Below are positions 8,042 to 17,492 of a stretch of 64,000 nucleotides of DNA, in pieces. Each line of letters begins with the position of its first letter. Position 1 is the first letter of the stretch. The position numbers and the translations under genes are program-made. Below the pieces are notes generated by a model, which saw only the letters and a list, made by a program, of their open reading frames with translations, was not told the DNA's origin and ran no database searches. The DNA comes from Verrucosispora sp. WMMD573 (lineage in GTDB: Bacteria; Actinomycetota; Actinomycetes; Mycobacteriales; Micromonosporaceae): positions 1,612,001 through 1,676,000 of the forward strand of contig NZ_CP114901.1 in assembly GCF_027497175.1 (NCBI RefSeq), written 5' to 3'.

Positions 8042-10114
8042 CTACAGGCCCTCGGCCACCGAAGCGGCGATCTTGAGCCAGGCATCCCTGGTGGCCGTGG
8101 AGAGATGCGCGTAACGCAGCGGCTCGCCGGTGTCGATGAGCCGCTCGTACGGGGCCAGCAGCACCGCCCGGGTACGGGCGGCGAAGTGTTCCTGGATGGC
8201 GGGCAGGTCGATCTCCTTGCGGGACGGCGGCATGGAGACCACGGTGACCGCCTGCCGGACCAGCCGCTGCCGTCCGCTCTGTTCCAGGTGGTCGAGCATC
8301 CGGGCGGCTGTCTCGGCCGAGTCGTTCCGGGCCGACATGGTGACCACCAGTTGGTCGGTGGCGTCCATGGCGGCCTGCCAGTTCTGCGCCCGGACATTGT
8401 TCCCGGTGTCCACGAAGATCAACTTGTAGAACCGGCTGACCACCTCGCGGATCTCGCCGAAGGCGGCGGCGGTGAGCATCTCACCGCCGGTGGCCGACTC
8501 GTCGGAGGCGAGCACGTCGAACATCCCCTCGCCCTGCGAGCGGACGTACTGGGACAGGTCGCCGACCCGCCCCTGCGCGCCGTGGAACTGGCCGAGATCC
8601 CGGAGCAGGTCCCGCACCGTACGCGAATGGAAATCCTGCTGGGCACGCATGCCGAGGGTGCCCTGGGTCTCGTTGTTGTCCCAGGCCAGCACGTATCCAC
8701 CGCGATTCTGACCGAAGGTCATCGCGAGCAGCAGGATGGCGACGGTCTTGCCGGCTCCGCCCTTCGGGTTGACCACGGTGACCTGCCGCAGCCCGCCGAA
8801 GTTGCGGCGCACCATCTCGATGTCCCGCTTGCGTTCCAGCTCGTGCCGCCCTGGCGGGAGCTTCACCAGGCCCGTCTTGTTGACCACGGCGCGCAGCCCG
8901 GTCGTCGCGACCGGGTCGGCGGGGCGCACCTGCCGACGGCGGGCGAAGTCCTCGGCCGTGGGCGCGGCACCGGCCTCCGGGTTCCAGGCCGGCTCCGGGT
9001 ACGCCGACGGCACCCGAGCTGCGGTGTTCGCTTGCGGATAGGGCTGCTGGGGTGCCGGCGGCGTCCCACCCTGCTGCCAGGGCGCGGGGTTCCAGGCCGG
9101 CTGCGGCGGGAACGGACCGGGTGGCGCCGGAGCGTACGACTGCGGGGCGGGTGGCTCGGCGTGCGGCGGCGCGTCGGGGGCCACGTCGACCGGTTGCGGA
9201 TCGGAGGGCGGCGGCGCGGGCGGCACCCCGGCATCGGCGGGCACCGGCGGCAGGGGCGCACCGGGTTGCGGCACCGGAGTGCTGCCGTGCTGGGCGGTCG
9301 GCGGCGCGACGAAGGGGTACGGGCCGGGTTGCTGGGGCGTCGGCGGCAGCGGCTGTGGAATCGGTGGCAGCGGTTGGGCCGGCCCGGCCCAGGTGGGGCG
9401 GGGCGCGTCGGGCGAGGTCTCGGCGGACGCGACCGAATCGGATCCGGACCGCTGCGGTGGATGCGCCCACGGCGACTCCGCCTGCGGTCGCCCCACTGGC
9501 GGAGCCACATCGTCGTCAGGGGTATCGGCGACGGTCAGCTCGTCGTACGACGGATCCTGCGGACCGGGGTCGGTCGGTCCACCTTCGCGGGCGGGTGCGA
9601 CGGCGGTGGGCCGGTCCAGGGTGAAGGGCAGGTCCAGGTCGACCTGGCCGGGCCCGGGTTGCGGTGCCGGCTCCCAGCCGGTGGCGGTCGGCGCGCCGTT
9701 GGTCAACGACGGATAGTCCGCGGGTGACGGAGGTGCACCTGGTGCGTGCCTCGGCCGCCCGGGGACATGCTGCGGCCCCGCCGTCGTGGGTGGATAGGCC
9801 GGTCCCGCGTCCGGGGGTGGATAGGCCGGTCCCGCGTCCGGGGGTGGATAGGCTGGTCCCGCGTCCGGGGGTGGATAGGACGGTCCCGCGACCAGGGACG
9901 AATCGGTCGGCTGCGCGGCCGGGGGCCGGTTGGTCGGTTGCGCGGGCGACGGCTGCCCGGGTGGGGCAGGCACGGTGGGCGGCACCGGCGGCGGGGCACC
10001 CCACGCGGGCGCGCCGAAGCCGTCGATCTGCTCCGGCGGCCAGAGTGGTTCGATGTCCCGTTCCGGCATGCCATGCTGGCCGGGCACGTGCACCCGGTCG
10101 GCGTTGTCGTCCAC
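8042..10114 (-). CDS. MinD/ParA-like ATPase with long Pro-rich N-terminal arm
   Basis: About 690 residues. The first 400 are low-complexity Pro/Ala/Gly sequence, including four copies of a nine-residue unit (YPPPDAGPA type). The C-terminal 280 residues form a ParA/MinD ATPase with a deviant Walker A (NPKGGAGKT near residue 450), a WDNNETQGTLG segment and a VDTGNNV Walker B-like region. This architecture resembles the EspI/ESX-associated and actinobacterial MinD-like ATPases, but no ESX genes are in this window. GTG at 10114 (or 10117) is chosen because GGGGAGG lies just upstream; an ATG nearby is out of frame. A role in polar positioning, secretion or chromosome organisation is only a family-level guess. 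Confidence 0.85.
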   Translation of the reverse strand: MDDNADRVHVPGQHGMPERDIEPLWPPEQIDGFGAPAWGAPPPVPPTVPAPPGQPSPAQPTNRPPAAQPTDSSLVAGPSYPPPDAGPAYPPPDAGPAYPPPDAGPAYPPTTAGPQHVPGRPRHAPGAPPSPADYPSLTNGAPTATGWEPAPQPGPGQVDLDLPFTLDRPTAVAPAREGGPTDPGPQDPSYDELTVADTPDDDVAPPVGRPQAESPWAHPPQRSGSDSVASAETSPDAPRPTWAGPAQPLPPIPQPLPPTPQQPGPYPFVAPPTAQHGSTPVPQPGAPLPPVPADAGVPPAPPPSDPQPVDVAPDAPPHAEPPAPQSYAPAPPGPFPPQPAWNPAPWQQGGTPPAPQQPYPQANTAARVPSAYPEPAWNPEAGAAPTAEDFARRRQVRPADPVATTGLRAVVNKTGLVKLPPGRHELERKRDIEMVRRNFGGLRQVTVVNPKGGAGKTVAILLLAMTFGQNRGGYVLAWDNNETQGTLGMRAQQDFHSRTVRDLLRDLGQFHGAQGRVGDLSQYVRSQGEGMFDVLASDESATGGEMLTAAAFGEIREVVSRFYKLIFVDTGNNVRAQNWQAAMDATDQLVVTMSARNDSAETAARMLDHLEQSGRQRLVRQAVTVVSMPPSRKEIDLPAIQEHFAARTRAVLLAPYERLIDTGEPLRYAHLSTATRDAWLKIAASVAEGL
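9787..9897 (-). repeat. 27-bp tandem repeat coding YPPPDAGPA units
   Basis: Four near-identical 27-base units (GGTGGATAGGCCGGTCCCGC on the plus strand plus seven bases) encode successive Tyr-Pro-Pro-Pro-Asp-Ala-Gly-Pro-Ala repeats in the disordered arm of the ParA-like ATPase. Unit number could vary between strains by slippage. Confidence 0.85.
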
Positions 10115-10193
10115 CACGGTGTCCTCCCCATTCCTCCTGACGAGGATAGGCCCAGTGGCCGACCCCGGCCTCCGCTGCGCCGGCCTGGTCCGG

Positions 10194-11192
10194 TCAGGCC
10201 GTCCAGACCGCCCAGGCACCCGGCTCGGTCCACCAGGACCGCTTGCGGGTCAGCTGCCCCGCCACGCCATCGTCGAGGTACGGCAGCGCCGCCTCGTCCC
10301 GGGGCAGCACCGACGCGGCCCGGCCCCGGGCCCGCCGGACCTCCAGGCGTACCCGGCGGCGACCCCACCGCGACCGGGTGACCACCGGTACCGCCACCGC
10401 CACCTCGACCAGCCCGTCGGTCGGGTCGGGCCCAGCCAGCAGCGCCACGTCGTCGAGCCGGGCGTACCCGCCCGCGTTGCCGACCGCGCAGGCGAGCAGC
10501 GGCTCGTCGCCGTTCGACAGCACGGTGTCGTCCACCTCGACCCGGCCGCGCCAGGACAGTGGAGCACCGTCCTCACCGGCGGCACCGAGCAGCGCACCGT
10601 CCAGCGTCACCGAGCCACCGTCGTGCCGCAGCAGGTCGAGCCGGCGTGGCGTGCCGTCCAGCACCGCGGCGGCCACCGCCGCCGGGTCGCGGGCCAACCC
10701 GAGCTGCGCGGCGAGGTCGCGGTGCGCCGTGCTGCGCGCCGGATCGAGCGGCAGTACGCCGACCGGTGGCAGATCCGGCACGGTGCGGTTGTCGGCCAGC
10801 TCGGTCGGGCGGCGACTGGGCGGCGGCGCGTACCGCCGGACCATGCGGCGGAGCACGGCGCGCAACTGTGCGTCACCGGCCACCGCGACCACCAGCCGGG
10901 TCTTGGCATCGGCGTCCGGCCAGGTTAGGCCGTCCGGTCGCGGCGGCCCGTCCAGCCGGACCAGCACCTCGTCGATCTCCGCGTCCGAGCGGGCGGTCAC
11001 CGTCTCGACCCGGGCGCCTCGGGCTGTCAACGCATCGGCGCAGGCCAGCACCGGTACGCGCGGCGTCTCGCAGCGTTCCTCGCGATTCTCGACGGCGTCG
11101 GTGCCACCACCGCAGCAGGCTCCGCCGCTGCCACACCCGGCTCCTGGAGCATCCCGCTCGGAGCCGAGGGTGAGCAGCACCACGTCGTACAC
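10194..11192 (-). CDS. Degenerate diacylglycerol-kinase-like protein with Cys-rich N-terminal insert
   Basis: A 332-residue protein that follows the layout of the diacylglycerol kinase/lipid kinase fold. The usual GGDGT nucleotide loop is replaced by VAGDAQLRAVLRR. It is followed by the counterpart of the LGxxPLGTGND segment (VGVLPLDPARS), then AAQLGLARDPAAVAAAVLDG and RRLDLLRHDG. With both key motifs altered, kinase activity is doubtful. Residues about 18-30 hold a Cys/Gly cluster (GCGSGGACCGG) that could bind metal or be modified. The GTG start at 11192 has a strong AGGAGGAG six bases upstream. It is divergent from purA with a 125-base gap. The fold assignment is inference from motif order. 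Confidence 0.6.
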   Translation of the reverse strand: MYDVVLLTLGSERDAPGAGCGSGGACCGGGTDAVENREERCETPRVPVLACADALTARGARVETVTARSDAEIDEVLVRLDGPPRPDGLTWPDADAKTRLVVAVAGDAQLRAVLRRMVRRYAPPPSRRPTELADNRTVPDLPPVGVLPLDPARSTAHRDLAAQLGLARDPAAVAAAVLDGTPRRLDLLRHDGGSVTLDGALLGAAGEDGAPLSWRGRVEVDDTVLSNGDEPLLACAVGNAGGYARLDDVALLAGPDPTDGLVEVAVAVPVVTRSRWGRRRVRLEVRRARGRAASVLPRDEAALPYLDDGVAGQLTRKRSWWTEPGAWAVWTA

Positions 11193-11254
11193 GGGTAGCT
11201 CCTCCTGCTGTTCCCGACGCGGCCCCTGCCGGCCGTGCCGTCACTACTTGTTAA

Positions 11255-12607
<1,353 letters not shown>

Positions 12608-12623
12608 CCCCCCGACCCACCCC

Positions 12624-12676
12624 CTCCAGACCTCCACGTCTCCAGGTCTCCACGTCTCCAGGTCTCCACGTCTCCG
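12624..12676 (+). repeat. Short tandem repeat (CTCCACGTCTCCAGGT units)
   Basis: Just after purA, alternating CTCCACGT and CTCCAGGT octamers recur about six times, giving a roughly 16-base tandem unit. The strand is purely C/T-rich with almost no A. It abuts the palindrome at 12678. Confidence 0.8.
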
Positions 12677-12677
12677 C

Positions 12678-12738
12678 GTTGATCATGAAGTTGTTGTCGC
12701 CAATGCGGCGTGTCCAGAGCAATAACTTCATGATCAAC
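12678..12738. repeat. 61-bp palindromic element, copy A
   Basis: Begins GTTGATCATGAAGTTGTTG and ends with its near-perfect reverse complement (CAATAACTTCATGATCAAC). The core contains a second small stem (CGCC/GGCG). It is one of four copies in the window (also 13756, 37358, 38912), all 60-61 bp and all intergenic or at a gene end. It lies 70 bases after the purA stop. It could act as a terminator or be a REP/MITE-like element. Confidence 0.9.
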
Positions 12739-12755
12739 GGGTCGGGTGGCGGGAG

Positions 12756-12786
12756 TTATCCACAGTTGTGGGCTGGGTTATCCACA
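12756..12786 (+). promoter_or_regulatory. Pair of perfect DnaA-box sequences
   Basis: TTATCCACA occurs at 12756-12764 and again at 12778-12786, 22 bases apart (about two helical turns). They lie between the palindrome and the DUF559-type gene. Two boxes alone do not make an origin; they may be a control site for the downstream gene or a DnaA-titrating site. Confidence 0.6.
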
Positions 12787-12826
12787 GGGGTTTAGTCGAT
12801 CTCCATGGCCCGGGACAGTCGGTTGG

Positions 12827-13765
12827 GTGGATGCATTGACGGTGGTCCGGCGGGTGGCGGCCACACAGGACTCAGTGGTCACCTTGGCTCAGGCCCGTGC
12901 CGCCGGTCTGACCGTGCACGAGGTGCATCGTCTCTGCCGTGCCGGCCGGTGGCGCGCGATGGCCAGAGGCGCCTATCTGGTGGATGCCGACCTGCAGGAC
13001 GGGACGCCGCGACGGGCGCGGATCAGGGCGGCAGTCGCGTCATTCGGTCCATGTGCCGCTGCGGTGCTGTCCACCGCCGCCGAGCTGCACGACATCGCAG
13101 GCGTCCAGAGGTCGGAAGAGATCCATGTTTCGGTTCCGGGCACCGCCGCGAGACCGGTGCGATCGACGGATCCTCGGGTGACGCTGCACCAACTTTCGAT
13201 CAAGCCGACCGAGTTCGTTACGGTCGCCGGGATCGCCACCACGAAACCGGTACGCACGGTCGCCGATCTCATTCTGAGGCTGCCCCGCTATCCGGCGGTG
13301 TGCCTCGTCGACTCCGCGCTCAATCAGGGATTGGTCGGGGATGAAGATCTGCCCGACATCCATCGCCTCATTCGGGGACGGCGCGGGGCGGTGGCGGCCC
13401 GTGGCTACCTCGCCGAGGCGGATTGCAGGGCGCAGTCTCCGCTGGAGACGCGGACCCGGTTACGGTGTGTTGACGGGAAGGTCCCGCCCGACGTCCTCCA
13501 ACTGGAGGTGCGAGACCACGACGGCTATCTGCTCGGCATCGGTGACCTGGGTTGGCGGCGGCATCGGATCCTCGCGGAAGCTGACGGGAAGGGGTCGCAC
13601 AGCCGACCCGACGCTGTTTTCGCCGACCGTCGCAGGCAGAACCGACTGCTCAACGCGGGCTGGGCAGTTCTTCGCTTCACCTGGGCCGACACACTTCACG
13701 CCGATTACATCCCCTGGACCGTGCGCCAAGCCATGCAGGTAGCGGTTCGGCGTGAGCGATCATGA
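12827..13765 (+). CDS. AbiEi-like winged-helix plus DUF559 (Vsr-like) protein
   Basis: About 312 residues. The N-terminal part resembles the AbiEi antitoxin domain common in actinobacteria (LAQARAAGLTVHEVHRLCRAGRW, then ARGAYLVDA). The C-terminal part carries a DUF559/Vsr-type nuclease signature: GDLGW, EADGKGSH, DAVFADRRRQNRLLNAGWAVLRFTW. No AbiEii toxin lies next to it. The start is uncertain: GTG at 12827 or 12842, because the longer reading runs through the DnaA boxes. Its last codons and TGA stop lie inside palindrome copy B. Function unknown; an orphan regulator or nuclease-like defence remnant is possible. Confidence 0.75.
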   Translation: MDALTVVRRVAATQDSVVTLAQARAAGLTVHEVHRLCRAGRWRAMARGAYLVDADLQDGTPRRARIRAAVASFGPCAAAVLSTAAELHDIAGVQRSEEIHVSVPGTAARPVRSTDPRVTLHQLSIKPTEFVTVAGIATTKPVRTVADLILRLPRYPAVCLVDSALNQGLVGDEDLPDIHRLIRGRRGAVAARGYLAEADCRAQSPLETRTRLRCVDGKVPPDVLQLEVRDHDGYLLGIGDLGWRRHRILAEADGKGSHSRPDAVFADRRRQNRLLNAGWAVLRFTWADTLHADYIPWTVRQAMQVAVRRERS

Positions 13766-13815
13766 ACTTGTTGCCTCACCTGCGGCGCGTCGGGAGCAAT
13801 AACTTCATGATCGAC
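13756..13815. repeat. 60-bp palindromic element, copy B
   Basis: GCGATCATGAACTTGTTG through CAATAACTTCATGATCGAC, the most diverged of the four copies. It overlaps the end of the DUF559-type gene, supplying its final Ser codon and TGA stop (13763-13765). It lies 50 bases before purD and is followed by a G-rich stretch. Confidence 0.85.
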
Positions 13816-13865
13816 GGGATCGGTGGTGGGGTCGGTCGGTGGTGGGGTCGGTAGGATGACTCGGC

Positions 13866-15116
13866 GTGCGGGTTCTTCTTCTTGGTGGCGGTGGGCGGGA
13901 GCATGCGCTCGCGCTGAGGTTGGCCGATGATCCGTCCGTCGAGGCGCTGTTCGCGGCACCCGGCAACCCGGGGATCGCGGCGGTGGCGGAGTTGCGGGCC
14001 GTCGATCCGGTCGACCCGGTGGCGGTGGCGGGGCTGGCCGTCGAGGTGAGCGCGGACCTGGTCGTGATCGGGCCGGAGGCGCCACTGGTCGCCGGGGTGG
14101 CTGACGCGGTCCGGGCCAAGGGCATCGCGGTCTTCGGGCCGTCGGCCGAGGCGGCCCGGCTGGAGGGCTCCAAGACCTTCGCCAAAGAGGTGATGACCGC
14201 CGCCGGTGTCCCCACCGCACGGGCGTACACCTGCACGGACGAGGCGAGCACGGCCGCCGCCCTGGACCGGTTCGACCCACCGTACGTGGTCAAGGATGAC
14301 GGGCTCGCCGCCGGTAAGGGTGTGGTGGTCACCAACGACCGCACCGTCGCCGAGGCGCACGCGCGTGAGTGCGGCCGGGTGGTGATCGAGGAGTACCTCG
14401 CCGGTCCCGAGGTGTCGCTGTTCGTCGTCACGGACGGCGAGACCGCGGTGCCGCTGCTGCCGGCACAGGATTTCAAGCGGGTCGGTGACGACGACAGCGG
14501 CCCGAACACCGGCGGCATGGGGGCGTACGCGCCGCTGCCGTGGGCGTCGGCCGATCTGGTCGACGAGGTCATGCGGGACGTGGTGCACCCGACTCTGACC
14601 GAGATGCGCCGCCGGGGGACGCCCTTCTCCGGCCTGCTCTATGTAGGCTTGGCGATCACCGCCGACGGCCCCCGGGTGATCGAGTTCAACGCCCGCTTCG
14701 GCGACCCGGAGACGCAGGTGGTGCTCGCGCTGCTGGAGACGCCGCTGGGTGGGCTGCTGCACGCCGCCGCCACCGATTCGCTGGCCGACCATCCGCCGCT
14801 GCGTTGGCGTACCGGTGCCGCAGTGACGGTGGTGGTCGCCGCCGAGGGCTATCCGGCGGGGCCGCGTACCGGCGACGTGATCACCGGCGGCGAACAGCCC
14901 GGCGTGATCCACGCGGGCACCGCCCGCCGGTCCGTCGACGGCGCCCTGCTCTCCGCGGGCGGCCGGGTCCTTTGTGGTACGGCCACCGGCCCGGACCTGG
15001 CCACCGCCCGCGATGCCGCCTACCAGGTGGTACGCGCCATCACGCTGCCCGGCTCGCACTACCGTCGGGACATTGCCGCCGCCGCGGTCGACGGACGGAT
15101 CGCCCTTCCAGGGTGA
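13866..15116 (+). CDS. purD: Phosphoribosylamine-glycine ligase (GAR synthetase)
   Basis: A 416-residue ATP-grasp enzyme that joins phosphoribosylamine and glycine, the second step of IMP synthesis. It begins MRVLLLGGGGREHALA and shows VIGPEAPLVAGVADAVRAKG, the ATP-grasp lysine region VVKDDGLAAGKGVVV and FNARFGDPETQVVLALL. Length and start (GTG 13866, with GTAGGA upstream) are normal. An ATG at 13856 is out of frame. The promoter region carries palindrome copy B. Confidence 0.97.
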   Translation: MRVLLLGGGGREHALALRLADDPSVEALFAAPGNPGIAAVAELRAVDPVDPVAVAGLAVEVSADLVVIGPEAPLVAGVADAVRAKGIAVFGPSAEAARLEGSKTFAKEVMTAAGVPTARAYTCTDEASTAAALDRFDPPYVVKDDGLAAGKGVVVTNDRTVAEAHARECGRVVIEEYLAGPEVSLFVVTDGETAVPLLPAQDFKRVGDDDSGPNTGGMGAYAPLPWASADLVDEVMRDVVHPTLTEMRRRGTPFSGLLYVGLAITADGPRVIEFNARFGDPETQVVLALLETPLGGLLHAAATDSLADHPPLRWRTGAAVTVVVAAEGYPAGPRTGDVITGGEQPGVIHAGTARRSVDGALLSAGGRVLCGTATGPDLATARDAAYQVVRAITLPGSHYRRDIAAAAVDGRIALPG

Positions 15117-15478
15117 CCCGCCCGCCTGGTCGGGTCTCTGCGTGACGTTGTCGTCTGTCCTGGCCAGACGTCACCGTCGGCGCTGCTGCCGTCCCTTTGG
15201 GGCTGCTTCACCACCAATCGACCTGGTGGCCGTGCTGTGCGCCATAGGGGGCGCATGCCGACATTGACTTGTATGCCTCTCGGGACGACCGACCCACCCC
15301 GGTCGTTGTTACTGTCTGCCCAGTTCGAGGAGGCAGACTGCGGCTCCGTCTTTCTCGGTGCTGATGGTGCTCGTCCCCGCGCTGTCGTGAGGCGTCCCGC
15401 CCGTCGGTGAAAACCCGCCGGGCGACGGTGCAACTCGACGCACCGGTGGTGGCGTTTCTTACCGGTGAGGGAGGTGGG
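15117..15478. other. Gene-free interval between purD and the sigma factor gene
   Basis: Contains a weak stem after purD (GACCCG...CGGGTC) and the pair GTGACGT...ACGTCAC around 15140-15173 that could end purD transcription. The rest is presumably the promoter and leader of the ECF sigma gene. No convincing small gene or riboswitch was seen. Confidence 0.4.
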
Positions 15479-15964
15479 ATGGACGCCGACGAGTTCGAGA
15501 CATTCGTACGCGACACCGCACCGGCGCTACGTCGGTACGCACGCGCCGTCACTGCCAACCCGGACCAGGCCGAGGAACTCCTCCAGCAGACGTACGTGCG
15601 GATGGCCACGACATGGCATCGCCTCGACGCCGAGGGCGGACCACTGACGTACGCGAAGCTGGTGATGGTGCGGCTGCATGCGAGTCGGTTGCGGACGATC
15701 GTCCGGCGGTCCCGATCGGCCCCGGCCGCTCCGCCGTCGGCGGCTGCCGAAGAGGTCGACAGCCTGCGCCGGCTGCTCGCCGGGCTTTCTCCGGTGCAGC
15801 GGGTCGTACTGGTCATGACCTATCTCGACGACCTGGACGACGAGTCCATCGCGGCGGCGATCGGCCGCCGTCCGGCGACCGTCCGGTCGCTGCGCCATCG
15901 CGCCCTGCTGCGGGTAGGGCTGCCGATCGCCCGGGTACGCGCGGCGCGGGAGGTGGCGGGATGA
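15479..15964 (+). CDS. ECF RNA polymerase sigma factor (SigE-family type)
   Basis: A 161-residue sigma factor with region 2 (FVRDTAPALRRYARAVTANPDQAEELLQQTYVRMATTW) and region 4 (RLLAGLSPVQRVVLVMTYLDDLDDESIAAAIGRRPATVRSLRHRAL), the minimal ECF layout. The ATG at 15479 follows GGAGG closely; a longer in-frame reading begins 72 bases earlier but lacks a ribosome site. It overlaps the next gene by four bases (ATGA), the usual arrangement of a sigma factor with its regulator. The inducing signal is unknown. Confidence 0.85.
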   Translation: MDADEFETFVRDTAPALRRYARAVTANPDQAEELLQQTYVRMATTWHRLDAEGGPLTYAKLVMVRLHASRLRTIVRRSRSAPAAPPSAAAEEVDSLRRLLAGLSPVQRVVLVMTYLDDLDDESIAAAIGRRPATVRSLRHRALLRVGLPIARVRAAREVAG

Positions 15965-16557
15965 CCGATGTCCGGGATGCGCTCCGCGAGGTCTGGAACG
16001 CCGATACCGGGCCGCCCGTCCGGGATCCGCTCCCGGCGGTGCGAGCCCGCCTGCGTCGTCGCCGCAAGCTGCGGGCCGCTGCCGCCGCGCTCGCCTCGTG
16101 CGCGGTCGTCGGGATGGCGGTGTTCATGGCCGCCACCGCACGACACGACGAACCTTCGCCCTCGGTGACCGGGCCGCCTGCCAGCCCGGTCGTTCCCGAG
16201 CTGCGTGGGCTGCCGCCCTATCTGCGGTCGGTCGATGCCACGGATGCGGTGTTGCGGATGGCTCGGCCGGAGGTGGTGCCGAGCGGCACCCGGTCGGCGT
16301 ACGAGGGGGCCGGCCCGGTCTCCCGGGTGGTGATCGTGTTCGACTTCGAGGCGCCGCGCGGCCTGCCCGGCACGCCACGCGAGGTGACCGTGCCGACCCG
16401 CGCCGAGGTGATGGCCACGGATGATCCGGTCACCTCCACGGCGTACCTGTCGGCGTGGGCGCCGGACGGGCGCTGCTGGTTCATCGCCGTGACGGCGGCC
16501 GAGGCCGAGATCCGGTCGTCGACGGTGGACGCCCTGATCGAGGCCAATCTCGGTTGA
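15961..16557 (+). CDS. Single-pass membrane protein, likely anti-sigma partner
   Basis: A 198-residue protein with a short cytosolic N-terminus (MTDVRDALREVWN), a basic RLRRRRKL stretch, one membrane span at about residues 38-58, and an external domain of about 135 residues. The overlap with the ECF sigma gene and the N-in topology fit an anti-sigma factor. No zinc-binding HxxxCxxC motif is present, so this is inferred from position. A strong terminator follows. Confidence 0.6.
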   Translation: MTDVRDALREVWNADTGPPVRDPLPAVRARLRRRRKLRAAAAALASCAVVGMAVFMAATARHDEPSPSVTGPPASPVVPELRGLPPYLRSVDATDAVLRMARPEVVPSGTRSAYEGAGPVSRVVIVFDFEAPRGLPGTPREVTVPTRAEVMATDDPVTSTAYLSAWAPDGRCWFIAVTAAEAEIRSSTVDALIEANLG

Positions 16558-16563
16558 GCACCG

Positions 16564-16599
16564 CCGCCGGTCGCTGACCCTGACCGGTCAGGCCGGCGG
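16564..16599 (+). terminator. Terminator after the sigma/anti-sigma pair
   Basis: Nested stems CCGCCGG (16564-16570) with CCGGCGG (16593-16599), and CTGACC (16574-16579) with GGTCAG (16586-16591). It starts six bases after the stop of the anti-sigma-like gene. Confidence 0.7.
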
Positions 16600-16696
16600 G
16601 ATCAGCCGATCGGCCACCGTGGGGCATTGACATCCCATGTCACGATCATCGTGCCGGTGGCTGGCCAGCACCCACCGGTACGGGGAGGAGGACGCG

Positions 16697-17329
16697 GTGA
16701 CCGGCTTTCTCGGCGCGGCGCTCAGCTTTCCCACAGTGCTGTTCAGCTTCCTGCTGGTGGTGGTCGTCGGCTACTGGCTGCTGGTGTTGACCGGCGTGCT
16801 GGATCTCGGCGACGACCTCGACGTCGACGGCGTGCCGGGCACCGTACTGGCCGGTCTCGGCCTGGGCGGCGTGCCCAGTGCCGTCATCTTCTCCCTGCTC
16901 GTGGCGGTGGCCTGGTTCGTCAGCCTCGCCGGCACCGCCCTGCTCGACGGTCTCGGACTCGGCTCCGGCACCCGGATCGCCGTCTCGGTCGGCGTCCTGC
17001 TGGCCGCCGCGGCCTGTGCCTGGCTGGTGACCCGCCTGGTCGCGGCGCCGTTGAGCCGGCTCTTCCCGACCGAGACGGACGCCACCCGGCACGCCTTCGT
17101 CGGTCGCCTCTGCGTCGTGCGCACCGGTACGGTCACCGCCGACTTCGGTCAGGCCGAGGTGACCGCGACCGACGGTTCGTCGGCGGTGGTGCAGATCCGG
17201 CAGCCGGGCGACGAGCGGATGCCGGCGGGCAGCTCCGCGTTGATCTACGACTACGACACCGACGGCGAGTTCTTCTGGGTGATGCCCGCCGGACCAGCCT
17301 TCGACCCGATGAGACACGTCCCCGAATAG
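16697..17329 (+). CDS. YqiJ/OB-fold membrane protein (flotillin partner)
   Basis: A 210-residue protein with three hydrophobic segments (about residues 7-35, 60-85 and 95-118), followed by a soluble OB/NfeD-like domain (FVGRLCVVRTGTVTADFGQAEV...VMPAG). This is the layout of YqiJ, which accompanies the flotillin YqiK in bacteria. The start is the GTG at 16697 because GGAGGAGG lies five bases upstream. It is first in a three-gene unit with the flotillin and the giant AAA+ ATPase. A small palindrome CACGATCATCGTG (16641-16653) upstream could be an operator. Confidence 0.75.
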   Translation: MTGFLGAALSFPTVLFSFLLVVVVGYWLLVLTGVLDLGDDLDVDGVPGTVLAGLGLGGVPSAVIFSLLVAVAWFVSLAGTALLDGLGLGSGTRIAVSVGVLLAAAACAWLVTRLVAAPLSRLFPTETDATRHAFVGRLCVVRTGTVTADFGQAEVTATDGSSAVVQIRQPGDERMPAGSSALIYDYDTDGEFFWVMPAGPAFDPMRHVPE

Positions 17330-17411
17330 CCCACCAACCTGTCGGGCGCGGCCGGTCAACCCCCTTCGGCCGGCCCGCCGCACGCTGCCCCTGAGCCGCC
17401 CCGAAAGGAGG

Positions 17412-17492
17412 ATGCGCGGCGTCCCGCCCGGCCCGTCGGCCGGTCGCCACCGCACGCGCGCCCAGCCATGGATGTCATCACCACCGGTATAG
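17412..17492 (+). CDS. Possible 26-codon leader ORF overlapping the flotillin start
   Basis: AAAGGAGG, the best ribosome binding site in this region, is directly followed by ATG at 17412, which opens a 26-codon frame ending at TAG 17492, 24 bases inside the flotillin gene. The flotillin ATG at 17468 has no good site of its own. Either this short peptide is translated and couples flotillin translation, or the site is spurious. Sequence evidence only. Confidence 0.3.
   Translation: MRGVPPGPSAGRHRTRAQPWMSSPPV

Noticed and set aside
9787..9897. CRISPR array
   Set aside because: The 27-bp units are directly contiguous with no spacers and encode an in-frame peptide repeat.
12756..12786. Chromosomal replication origin
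   Set aside because: Only two DnaA boxes, no dnaA, dnaN or gyrase genes, and no AT-rich unwinding region.
15380..15478. Riboswitch-like sequence (GTGAAAACCCGCC...CGACGGTGCAACTCG) before the sigma gene
   Set aside because: I could not build a consistent fold for any known class, and the downstream gene gives no metabolite link.
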